This document shows, piece by piece, positions 10,995 to 21,186 of a DNA stretch of 64,000 bases. The notes beneath the pieces were generated by a model. The model did no database searches. It was not told the origin of the DNA and saw only the letters and a list, made by a program, of their open reading frames with translations. Each line of letters begins with the position of its first letter. The first letter of the stretch is position 1. Location of the stretch: NCBI GenBank assembly GCA_029961685.1, contig JARWKL010000006.1:5332001-5396000 (forward strand), written 5' to 3'. The position numbers were made by a program, and so were the translations under genes. This stretch comes from Aristolochia californica. Lineage: Eukaryota; Streptophyta; Magnoliopsida; Piperales; Aristolochiaceae.

Positions 10995-11258
10995 TTGAAT
11001 CAAATATCCTTACATAGCCAATGCCAATTTTACAGTTTCAATTGCTATGAGACAAGATTGGCCTCTCTAAAAAGTGGCCTATCTTGAGGGGACATGATAA
11101 GGGATAAGCATAATCCCTTCAGTTATTGGATAAAATCTCATTGGATTTATCCCATGTTGTATTTATCTTATCATATAAAGCTTATCTTCTCTATCCTAAA
11201 TTATATAAATACCACCCTTACTCAATTGTAAAGGTGTGGTTCAGTTCAACATCTAACA
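10995..11258 (+). mobile_element. Copia 3' remnant with LTR
   Basis: 10995-11090 matches the end of copia RNase H seen at 35100-35157 (RQDWPL here, RDEIGLSN there) and ends in the polypurine tract CTTGAGGGGACA. The LTR (11095-11258, 164 bp) then runs from TGATAAGGG to CATCTAACA. A diverged copy of this LTR lies in the opposite orientation at 18295-18472. Confidence 0.65.
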
Positions 11259-11325
11259 TTCTTTTCCCTTCTCTAAACTCTTGCCTAACTCCCTCTCTCT
11301 CTTGCCAAGCCAAAGTCATTTTTTC

Positions 11326-11693
11326 TGTTGGAAGATGGGCTCAAGGCCACAAGCTCAAGACAAGAACCCCACACATAAAAGGAGTGGCATAAGTGTAAAA
11401 TATGGTACTTTCCATAAAGATGACATAGAGATGTAAATATGTGTTCCTTTTATGTCTTTTGTTTTATCAAGTTGTATCCCTAAGGGCATTGTAAAACTAA
11501 GAGGTAGAGCATTGAAGCCCTCTCCTCTCCTTCCAAAAATTCGTTCAGCCCTCCTGTTTCTTATTTGACACAAACTCTTCTTCCCTTAATCCAAACTCTC
11601 TCCTTCTATCATCTTCTTCTTATCCTCTCCTTTCTTTATTTTTCTTCTTCCTTGTTGATCTAAAGTTCTACTCATGGGATCCTCAATTCTACA
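11326..11693 (+). repeat. 5' LTR of copia element
   Basis: 368 bp, TG...CA, with the primer-binding site immediately after it. Compared with the 3' LTR it has scattered substitutions and lacks about 20 bp containing CTATAAATAAAGG, the probable TATA region, so it may be promoter-damaged. Confidence 0.92.
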
Positions 11694-12592
11694 TGGTATC
11701 AGAGCAAAGAGTTTAGGATCCCACTTGATGAATTAGTTATTAAATATGTCCAAGAAGTTGGTAAAAGGAGTTCAGCCATGAAGAGATAAATTAATTATCT
11801 TCTTCTTTACTTTTTTTTCTTCTTATTTACATACTCGTTTACGTTTTTTTCTTCTTCTTGAACTTTGAATCACATCAAGTCAAGATAATCTTCATATGTT
11901 GTGAAGAATTATTTTTATGACAAAAATGATGTTATAATCTTGATCTTCTTGTAGATCAATTACAAGCTTGATTAAGATCAGTTGCTACTTGTGTCTTATC
12001 AAGATTGATGTTTGAGATTTAGTTACCTTTATGTAACTTGGATCAATTTCATTTGAGGTGGAATTCCAGCACATATTGTTGTAAATTCTCCCACTTGATG
12101 TAGCTCATGGGATTGTGTTATGTTGTTGGATGTTCGTTATATGTTTGATGAAATTCCAGCACTCACTTATCCCTATTATTTTTGTTGCTCTTGAACTTCA
12201 ACAATTGCATTTTTTTTACGTTGAAGTATTCCCATGAGCTAAAGATAAATTTCCTTCCTAGTGTCTTGATTTACCTCTAAGTTTTCTCTAATTTTTTTTG
12301 CTCTCGGTTTACGTTGAAGTTTGGATTAAGGCCTAAGCGGTTTCATCTACCTTCTCCTCTTTTTTTTCCTTTAAGAATATAAGAGGAATTGAGTGATGGC
12401 TAGATCTTATTCTCACTTGCCAAAAGTCAAATTTGTTGATAATTTGGTGCTTACTCTCATGAAGAAATTTTGTTCTCCTTTTCTCTCTATTATTGGTGCC
12501 TGATTTGGTCCACGGGTTCTTCAAATTACATTGAGTAATTGTTATTTGAAGAAGGCTCCTGCCCTTGACCTCCACATTTGCCTTGCCTCATC

Positions 12593-13371
12593 ATGCAGAG
12601 TGGACATACCAGTAATAAGAGTGACATATTCCGCATTACTACGATTCCACTAATAGGTCTCTCCAATTACCTTAGCTGGTCACAATCGCTATGGAGGGTT
12701 CTCATTACTCGTGACCTTCTAAGTCATGTTATCAAAATCCCTCCTCCAATTGATGAAGAAGATGAAGCCTACCACAAGTGGGTTAAAAATGATAACATGG
12801 TTATCAGTTGGCTCATCAATAGCATGGAAAAACATATAGCTAATAATGTGGTCTACTTGGAAACAGCCAAGAACATTTGGGACACTTGTGCTAAGCTTTA
12901 CTTAAGTATTGTCTCATTACAAAGAGTATATGATGTCTTACAAAGTATGCCACATACTAAACATGGAGATAACATTCATGAATTTTTGCCTCGATTTCGG
13001 GACCTTCTCCAAGAATGGAAAATACCTCAGCCATACTCCACTGACAATGTTGTTCAAGAACGACAACGAGAGGCCTTGGCAGTAGCTATTTGCTTGTCAA
13101 ATATTAAGCCTTACCTTGAGGTTACGAAGACCCAGCTTCTAAGTTCCTTCATTCTTCCATCATTCGATGACATCAGTGCTACATTACTATGGATACATGA
13201 TCCATCCCCTCCTCCTATTGATGCTCCATCGGCTTTATTCTCCAGCAATCGGGGTGCATCATCCTCATACCGAGGACGGGGCAGAAATATGAGAAGGGGT
13301 CGAATAATTCTAGTACTGAGCCTTGACTTTTCACTTACTGTGGTGGTCGAAACCACCTTGTGAAAACATGC
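12593..13371 (+). pseudogene. copia gag (UBN2-type), broken
   Basis: The first ATG (12593) opens a copia capsid of the UBN2/Retrotran_gag family. Recognisable parts are NYLSWSQSLWRVL near the N-terminus, ISWLINSMEKHIANNVVY, AKNIWDTCAKLY and FLPRFRDLLQEWK. After a frameshift near 13310 the zinc knuckle reads FTYCGGRNHLVKTC (about 13330-13371), so the first Cys of CX2CX4HX4C is Phe. A stop follows it directly. Confidence 0.85.
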
Positions 13372-13505
13372 TAGAAAATTCATGGCAAGCCTGATTGGGC
13401 CATGCCTAACCCAGTCTCTGTTAATGTTAAGAAACGTGAAGAAAAGGCTGACTCCCACTCCAGAAATGTACTCTCACTATTGAAGACTATGTTGCATTTT
13501 AGAAG

Positions 13506-14560
13506 ATGATGCCCTTAATGGAATCCTCCATTCCTCCATTATCTACTGCCGCTACCACTATTGCCTCAAGTATGCTTTCTTCCTCGTCATCCTCTTCCTC
13601 TTGGATCATTGACTTTGGGGCCTCCGAACATCTGTTAGGTAACAAACACTTGTTGCAGTCATTATCTCCTTGTCTTCCTCAGAAATTTGTTACTATTGCT
13701 AATGGTAACCAAACTAAGGTCTTCGGAAAAGGTTCCTCCTCTCTTACCTCATCTATTCCTCTTCAAGATATTTTATTTGTCTCTCAATTTCTTTTAAATT
13801 TGTTTTTTGTTAGTCATTTAACAAAACAGTTGAATTGCTCTGGCACCTTCTCACCGTCTTCTCGTATGTTTCAAGATCTCACTATGAAGTGGGTGATTAG
13901 TGGAAGCCATGAAAAGGGGGGACTTGTACTACTTCACTCTTCCACCATTAGCTGCCCTATCGTCCACTACATCCGAGGTCAAAATTTGGTCAACCAGCTT
14001 GGTCATCCGTCTACCTCTTCACTTCATTCTTTGTTTCCGTCTTTAAAATCACTTTCTACTTTTAGTGGTGAGGTTTGTCAATTAAGTAAACACATTAGGA
14101 GTACATATTCTCCTCGTCTTACAACTACTAACGTTATTCTTTTTGAGTTAATACATTCTGATGTATGGGGACCTTTATGTGTCTTAAATATTTCCTAAGT
14201 TAAATATTTTGGCATTTTTTTTTATGATTTTATCCGAGTGACTTGGTTATATTTATTTAAAGAACGTTCAGAAATTCTTCCTCTGTTTAAAAATTTTCGT
14301 GTTATGGTATTGACACAATTTAGGAAGAAAATTCAAATCCTTAGGTCTAATAATGCTAAGAAATATTTGTCTAATAAATTCAAATCATTTTGTGAGGTAC
14401 TGGGCTTAGCCATCAAACATCATGTACCTATACCCCTCAATAAAATGGTGTTGCTGAAAGGAAGAATCGTCACCTTCTTGAAGTTGCTTGGGGCCTCCTC
14501 TACTCCATGAAGGTACCCTATTTTTATTGGCCTCATGCTATACTTAAGGCATGTTTTCTT
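13506..14560 (+). pseudogene. copia protease and integrase, broken
   Basis: The protease active site reads IIDFGASEHL (about 13602-13631), with the Ser of DSGAS changed to Phe. The pre-integrase zinc region keeps LGHPS and VCQLSKHIRSTYSPR but has lost one Cys. The integrase core keeps the first Asp (IHSDVWGP, about 14150), but the second catalytic Asp of RSDNA is Asn (LRSNNAKKY, about 14340). The segment with the catalytic Glu is frameshifted. Insertion activity is therefore not possible from this copy. Confidence 0.85.
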
Positions 14561-15186
14561 ATTAATAGGTTACCTTCATCGGTTCTTCATAATAAAACTA
14601 CATACTCTATTTTATTTCATGGTAAAGATTCGTTTTCTCTTCCTCTTAAAGTGTTTGGATGTATATGTTTTGTTCATGTTACTTCCCCATAGAAAAAATA
14701 AACTTGATCCTTGGTCTATGAGGTGTATTTTTTTGGGGTACTCTCGCACCCAGAAAGGTTATGTCTATTACAATCCTACCCTTTGGAAGATGCTTGTTTC
14801 TCGAGATGTGACTTTCTTTGAGGACACCTCTTTCTACTCCTCCCATGATGCTCCTCCAGGATGGACATTCCTTCTACCACTCCGTGTCTACTTGTGCCTT
14901 TCAATGTTGATATTAATCCACCCCTTGACGTACCGGCCCTACCTTCACTTGTGGAGTTGTTGGATCCACTAGAGGTAAGTCCTTATCCTCCTATGTTTGG
15001 GCCTGAATTTGATACTAGGCTTATTGTTTTAAGAAAGGAACGTCGTTCCTGTACTACTTCACATCCTATCTCAAATTTTATGTCTCACTATCGCTTGTCT
15101 TCCAAGTGTTTTCAGTTCCTTGCTTCTCTTTCTTCTACTTCCATTCCATAGTCGTATAGGAGGCTCTAAAGCATCTAAGATGGAAG

Positions 15187-16674
15187 GTGGATATGGATGA
15201 AGAAATGCACGCCTTATATGAAAATCAAACCTGGTCCTTAACATCACTCTCAAAAGGTAAAAGACTGGTTGGTTGTAGATGGGTGTTTTCATTGAAACAT
15301 AACTCGGATGGATCAGTTGCTCATCCTAAAGCTCGACTCGTTGCTGAAGTTTATACTCAATGCTATGGGATAGATTATGAGGAGACCTTCTCTCCTATTG
15401 CCAAATTGAATTCAGTACGTGTCATCTTATCTATTCTTGCTAACTCATCATGGCCCGTACATAATTTGGATGTCAAAAATGTCTTTTTAAATGGTGATAT
15501 ATGTGAGAAAATTTATATGGTTCAACCATGTGGTTATGTGGTTGAGGGGGAGTCGGTATGCCGGTTAAAAAAAATATTTATATGGGCTTAAACTATCCCC
15601 TCATGCTTGGTTTGATAAATTTAGTCAAGCACCTCTATGGTTTGGTTTTCATCGGTGCTCGGTTGATCATTCAGTATATTTTAAAGATACTGTCAAAGGG
15701 GAAATATTATTGGCTGTATATGTTGATGATATTATCTTAACCGATGATGATGCTCAGAGCATACAAGAAGTGAAGAATATGATATGTTAGGAATTCAAGA
15801 CTAAAGATCTGGGTATGCTTAAATATTTTTTGGGCATAGAAGTTCTTCAATCCTAGCATGGGATAATATTGTCTCAGTAGAAATATGTCTTGGATCTCCT
15901 TGAAGAAACAGGAATGAAGGGTTGTCGACCAATTGACACGCCTATCGATACAAATGTAAAATTGTGTGCCACCAATGGAGAAGATATTGATAATGGCAAA
16001 TATCAAAGACTCGTGGGAAAACTAATCTATCTCACGATAACTAGGCCAGACATATCATGTGATGTAAGTGTGGGGAATCAATTATGCACAAACCATAAAT
16101 TACCCACTGGCATGCCTTAGAGAGAATATTACGATACCTAAAAGGAGCTCTTGGAAGAGGATTGTTGTATAAAAAATATGGGCACTTTAACATAGAAGGC
16201 TTCTCAGATGTAGATTAGGCTGGATCACCTGATGATAGGAAATCTACATTGGGATATTGTACTCTTGTTGGAGGGAACTTGGTTACATGAAAAAGTAAGA
16301 AGCAAAATGTGGTTGCAAGATCTAGCGATGAAGCAGAATACAAAGCTATGGCCCATATAGTTAGTGAACTCTTATGGATTAGGACCCTTCTTACCTAATT
16401 AGGATTTTATAAAAGAGGTTCCATGGGTCTGCATTGTGATAACCAAGCAGTCATTCATATTACTTCAAATCCAGTCTTCCATGAAAGAACTAAACATATT
16501 GAGGTGGATTGTCACTTTATACGGGAGAAGTTTCAAGCAGGAATAATCTCCCTCAAACATGTTTCATCTCAAGAGCAAGTAGCTGACATTCTCACAAAAC
16601 CTGTTACATCTAAAATCCTATCTTTTATATGTGGCAAGTTGGGTATTTATGATGTCTTTTCTCCTCTAGCTTGA
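15187..16674 (+). pseudogene. copia reverse transcriptase and RNase H, broken
   Basis: Reverse transcriptase motifs: VGCRWVFSLKHNSDGS, KARLVAEVYTQCYGIDYEET (about 15330-15385), LDVKNVFLNGDI, and after frameshifts the catalytic YVDDIIL (about 15718-15740), which is intact. RNase H follows, with ARSSDEAEYKAM (about 16315), [11 protein letters not shown] (about 16426) and the terminal VADILTKPV (about 16580). Stops lie near 15588, 15790, 15857 and 16120. Confidence 0.87.
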
Positions 16675-16681
16675 GAGGGAA

Positions 16682-17070
16682 TGTTGGAAGATGGGCTCAA
16701 GCCCACAAGCTCACGACACGAAGCCCACATGTCAAAGGAGTGGCATTTGTGTAAAATATGGTACTTTCCATAAATATGGCATAGAAGTGTAAATATGTGT
16801 TCCTTTTATGTCTTTTTTTTATCAATTTGTAGCCCTAAGGGCATTGTAAAACTATAAATAAAGGCATTGGCTAAGAGGTAGAGCATTGAATCCCTCTCCT
16901 CTCCTTCCACAAATTCGTCCAGCCCTCCTCTTTCTTATTTGACACAAACCCTTCTTTACTTATTCCAAACTCTCTCCTTCTACGATCTTCTTCTTCTCCT
17001 CTCCTTTCTTTCTTCTTCTTCTTCTTCCTTGTTGATCCAAAGTTCTTCTTATAGGATCCTAAATTCTACA
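16682..17070 (+). repeat. 3' LTR of copia element
   Basis: 389 bp from TGTTGGAAGATGGGC to GATCCTAAATTCTACA, preceded by the polypurine tract. It keeps the TATAAATAAAG box missing from the 5' LTR. Confidence 0.92.
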
Positions 17071-18280
17071 TTTTCCTCTAGTAAAACCTAATCCTTGCCT
17101 ACCTTGGCCCCTAATAGAACCAAACCAAGCCTGTAAACCCTAGCATAACGTTACACTTGATCTTAAACCCATCCAAATCCAAAACCCTAATCTTCCCCAT
17201 ATCACAAACCTAACCTTCTCAACCCAAAATCTATGGAAAAATCGCCCCTTTTCTGACATGTAAGTCCAAAAGATCCCCAACTCTCTAAATTAATCCCTTG
17301 TATCATTTCATGAACCTAAAAACTTAATAATTGTTGGAGATGCAAGGTAGGCAATATGAAATCTAATTTAATCCACACACTTGGTATTTTCCTTCTAGGA
17401 GTTGCCTTCCTCTCGATTTTCTCTCCCATCTTCTTATTCTTTTGTCAATTCTCTATTGCTCGATTCTTGGTGCTTCATTGACTCCTGTGTTGGTTTTGTT
17501 GAGACAACGCCAGGGGGTCTTGTGCATTACTAGAGAGAGTGGTCATCGGTAGAGCTGACGGTGGTGGTGGAGACGACGAATAACCAGAAGGGATTGAGTG
17601 AGATAGAGATAGAGAAGAGAGAGAGAAAAGTGCTTAAGGCAATCGAAGAAGAGAAAGCTCCGATCATTTGCACAGAGGAGATTTTGGTGGGGAATCGGCG
17701 ACAGGAGAATTGAACGAAGGGTGGACTAGGCGGAGGCTCTGGTTGATCCTGTTATGCGGAATGGCAGAGTGTAGTTTCAGTGCCGGCGAGAGGTGCTACC
17801 GGTGTCATCGAGATGCAATGGTGACGGCCATCAGCTCGGCACAAGTGACCAGTGTCAGGCAATGAGAGAGGAGTTGGACCAGGGATGACAATGGGACAGG
17901 GTGAGGTAGAGAGGCATTGATGTGGCACATCGGGGATTAAGAGTGTTGGTTGTAGGCAGGACGCTACATTCGGTGGCTGAGTCATTGGCGTGACCCGACG
18001 GTGAGAGAAATAGCCCGTCAGTGAGAGGTGACAACGGCCGCTTTTGGTGGTCTACTATTGTTCAGTTGGTGCGACGGTGGAAGAGGGTGATACATTTTTT
18101 TTTCTCAATATCGGCGAAGAGCAAGGTAATAACAAACGGGGAGAGGGCAAAGCAGACGGAATCAAGAGAGAATTGTCCCTATGGTTTAGCTTGGGAGGGT
18201 GTGGCAGAGAGTAAATTACAGGTGGAGAGACAGTGGAAGTGGGAAAAAATTGGGAGGACTGCAAATTCAGAGGGATCGAT
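17071..18280. other. Region right of the copia element, probable non-autonomous copia internal DNA
   Basis: 17071-17330 is CCCTAA- and AACC-rich without a gene. 17500-18280 is purine-rich on the plus strand and leads into a minus-strand primer-binding site, so it is best read as the leader or internal part of a minus-strand copia element. Its minus-strand frames give only Ser/Pro-rich peptides. No protein domain is recognised. Confidence 0.4.
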
Positions 18281-18472
18281 CTGCTTTGATACCATGTCAG
18301 ATGTTGAACTGAATGACACCTTTACAATTTATTAAGGATCATATTTATACAATTTAGAATAAAGAAGGTAAGCTTTACATGATAAGATAAATGCAGCATG
18401 GGATAAATCTAATGGGATAAATCTAATGGGATCTTATCCAATAACTAAAAGGATTATGCTTATCCTTTATCA
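18281..18472 (-). repeat. Copia LTR (minus) with tRNA-Met primer-binding site
   Basis: On the minus strand this LTR runs from TGATAAAGGATAAGC (18472) to CATCTGACA (18295). It is followed at once by the primer-binding site TGGTATCAAAGC (18294-18283), so it is a 5' LTR. It is an inverted, diverged copy of 11095-11258. No partner LTR of the same orientation is found nearby. Confidence 0.7.
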
Positions 18473-18790
18473 AGGAACTCCAAGCGAGAGAGAGAGGCAG
18501 TTAGGCAAGAGTTTAGAAAAGGGAAAGGAACTCAAGGCGAGAGAGCTAGTGAGGCTTGACATGAGTATTTAGGGGGAGCAGTAAGGGTAGTTTATAGGCT
18601 AAGGATAGACTTGGGCTTGATCTAGGATTGGTGGAAGGGGTACTAGAGACTCTAGGTAGCTTAAGAGAGAAGATATGAAAGTTTTAGAGGAAGTAGGAAG
18701 TGATATGTAGAGGTAGCATGGATAAGGGAGACAAATAGGAAACTACCTAGGTTGGCATGAACTATGGAGGATGGAGAGGGCTCCTAGTGG
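18473..18790. other. Target DNA left of the young gypsy insertion
   Basis: G- and GA-rich sequence without a recognisable gene. It includes two close direct repeats of GGAACTC(C)AAGGCGAGAGAG type at about 18474 and 18528. The same unassigned sequence continues beyond the element from 22129. Confidence 0.4.
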
Positions 18791-18795
18791 TAGTG

Positions 18796-19738
18796 TGTTA
18801 TGGTCCCTAGCCATGGATCTAGTAACTCGGCGAGTTGAATATGAATCCAGCCTTGTTAGAGGGGTTTCTTAACACGTTTTTGTGAAAAGAAACTATCTTT
18901 TTCTTCCCTCACACGTTATAATTGAAAAGGAGTTTCCTTTTCTCAATTATAGATGCAACCAGCAAGTTAAAGGACTGTTTAAGCACTCAGATATGAAACC
19001 CCTCTTTTATGATTCATGTGAAGAGGGTTTTACTTGCTGTAATTACTCAAGAACAACCCCTTTCCCTTTACTGAATTCATTCCCCTTGAAAAGGAGTTTC
19101 CTTTTCTTAATTATGAATGCACCAATTCAAGCAAGAGACTGTTTTAAGGATCCAATTATGAAACCCCACTTTATACCTCACATCAATGAGTAGGGTTTCT
19201 GAATTCATGCAACTACCAATGCTGAATGTAAAGAGGGCAGTCTCTAGCTCTTCTAAACTCGGAAAAGATAGATAAAAATACCTCTTGAAGACCTCCTTCA
19301 ATTCAGCAACTCGAAAATCCCTTTCTTGATGCTAAGACTCAACCAAATCCTCCTTCCCTCACTATTGGTTCGTGGAAGAGATGGATGACTATTGCAGCAT
19401 GGAAGAGAAGGCTGATTCCTCCTCCTTTTCCTTCCAAGATCTCCTCAAAGACTCCCCAATGGATGCAGCAAACCCCCAAGAGAGTTCACACCAAGAACCC
19501 TAGAATAGAGAGCCTAGAAGGAACCTAAATTACCCTAGTTTATGCTAATTCCGAACTTGCTTTATTTCTCCATCCTTACCCCTTAAATAGGGTAATTAAC
19601 ATCAACATAGGTTAGGGTTATTAAACCCAATTCTACCCCTACCTTTAAGTCTTATTACAAATCAATAAAATTCGAAATTAAAAGCAACATAAATAATAAA
19701 AGTAAAGTAGATGACTCAGTCTTATTGAGTCCATAACA
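18796..19738 (-). repeat. 3' LTR of young gypsy element
   Basis: 943 bp, the minus-strand 3' LTR (polypurine side). It carries the stop codon of the gag frame, since the reading frame crosses the boundary at 19738 and ends at 19722. Confidence 0.95.
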
Positions 19739-19739
19739 T

Positions 19740-19742
<3 letters not shown>

Positions 19743-19779
<37 letters not shown>
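19743..19779 (-). repeat. 37-nt poly-G polypurine tract
   Basis: A run of 37 C on the plus strand, poly-G on the coding strand, separated from the 3' LTR by four bases. The same tract has 11 residues in copies A and B (460-470, 2688-2698). Its position fits the plus-strand primer of reverse transcription. Confidence 0.8.
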
Positions 19780-21172
19780 TTGGAGATCGAGCTTGACCTC
19801 AAGCTCGAAAGCTGGGTAGACCTGGTGAAAGTTGTCGAGCCGCTCCCATTTTGCGTAGTTGTGGCCGATTGCTGCCCAGTAATGGCATGCAGGGAGATGT
19901 CCGGTGGTTCTTCCTCAATCATATCCTCTGTCACCTCGATATCCTCATCTTCAACCTTATCGATCAAAAACAATCTTTTGCACTGATGCCCAACCCGATA
20001 TGGTTCATCACAGTTGTAACATAGATTCTTAGCCCGCCGTTCTGCCATCTCAGCAGTTGTCAATTTTTTTATATAAGGAGTTGTAGGATGACTAGATCTC
20101 AGATCCCTGTCAAAGTAATACCCGGGTTGTTTCTCGGAGGAATGCGCTCCCCTGACCCTGGAGGTCGCCTGTGTTGTGCCTGTCGTCGCAATTCTAAAGC
20201 ACGAGCTATATTCATAGCGCTGGATAAGTCAACAGGTGCATAGAGCTCCACCTCAAGCTTTAAGGCCTCTGTCAGTCCTGCTGTAAATAGTGCAACTTGC
20301 TGATCCACTTGTACCATACTACTGGCTCGTGCTAATTTTTCCTGGAATAATTTTTGATATTACTCCACGGCCCCAGTTTGGCGTAGTAAAACCAAATCTC
20401 CCAAAGGGTTACTGTAAGCCGGAGGACCAAAACGGAGAGAACACAGTCGCTTAAATTCATCCCAATCTACCACCTCGCTATCAACCTCAACTAGTTGGTA
20501 CCAAAGTTGTGCTTCCCCTAGTAAGTGGAAAACAGCTACGTTGACTCGGTCATAGGTTGGGACTCGTTGATGGCTAAAAAAATTTTCACATCGATACAAC
20601 CATATCAAAGGGTCTTCTGACCCATTATAAGTAGGGAATTCCATTTTAGTATACCTCGGAACAGTGCCTCCCCCCTGGTAGAAGTGTCCCCTCGGAATGA
20701 GGGGTCCTTGCTGTCCTGAAAAACTCGTGCGCCTCGGAAATTCATCTCCCCCTCTATTATACGAATGGTCCCCTCCTCTCTGATCTAGAATGAGGGGTAC
20801 AGTCCCTCCCCCATGGTTGAGGTGTCCCCCCGGAATGAAGGGTCCTTGCTGACCCGAGAAACTCGTGTGTCTAGTAAACTCATCTCCCCCTCTGATCTGC
20901 GAATGGTCTCCCGGAATTGGGTTCTTGCCAGTGCTCAGACCAGTCTCCATGCTATCCATCCTTCCTTTCAAAGTTTCCAAACTGAGAGTGAACTTCTCCT
21001 CCAATGCAGCAAATTTCTTGCCAGTAGTTAGACCATTCTCCATGCTATCCATCCTTCCCTTCAAGGTCTCCATATCGATATCAATTTTTGAGAACCTCTC
21101 TAGGACAATATCAAATTTTCTTTCAAGCAATTCAAAGTACTCATTGGTGCTTTTCTCTACCGGGTTACCCTT

Positions 21173-21183
21173 CTCTGATACCA
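21173..21183 (-). other. Primer-binding site for tRNA-Met
   Basis: Minus-strand TGGTATCAGAG, complementary to the 3' end of initiator tRNA-Met, starts three bases after the LTR end. It also serves as coding sequence for gag. Confidence 0.9.
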
Positions 21184-21186
21184 AGT

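Larger units (their letters stand above)
11326..17070 (+). mobile_element. Complete Ty1/copia retrotransposon (dead), TSD TTTTC
   Basis: A 5745-bp element with two LTRs (TGTTGG...TCTACA) is flanked on both sides by the 5-bp duplication TTTTC (11321-11325 and 17071-17075). A tRNA-Met primer-binding site TGGTATCAGAGC starts at 11694, and a polypurine tract TTGAGAGGGAA ends at 16681. The internal order is gag, protease, integrase, reverse transcriptase, RNase H, which defines copia. Frameshifts and stops break every domain. The long leader (11694-12592) has no gene. Confidence 0.93.

Noticed and set aside
11694..11711. tRNA gene fragments
   Set aside because: TGGTATCAGAGC matches here and elsewhere are primer-binding sites next to LTR ends; no cloverleaf was seen.
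11095..18472. One retrotransposon bounded by the LTRs at 11095 and 18295
   Set aside because: The two LTRs face opposite directions and have no shared target duplication.
18882..19301. Identical open frames in the two gypsy LTRs (also at 21272-21691)
   Set aside because: They lie entirely in LTR sequence, match no known domain, and are identical only because the LTRs are.
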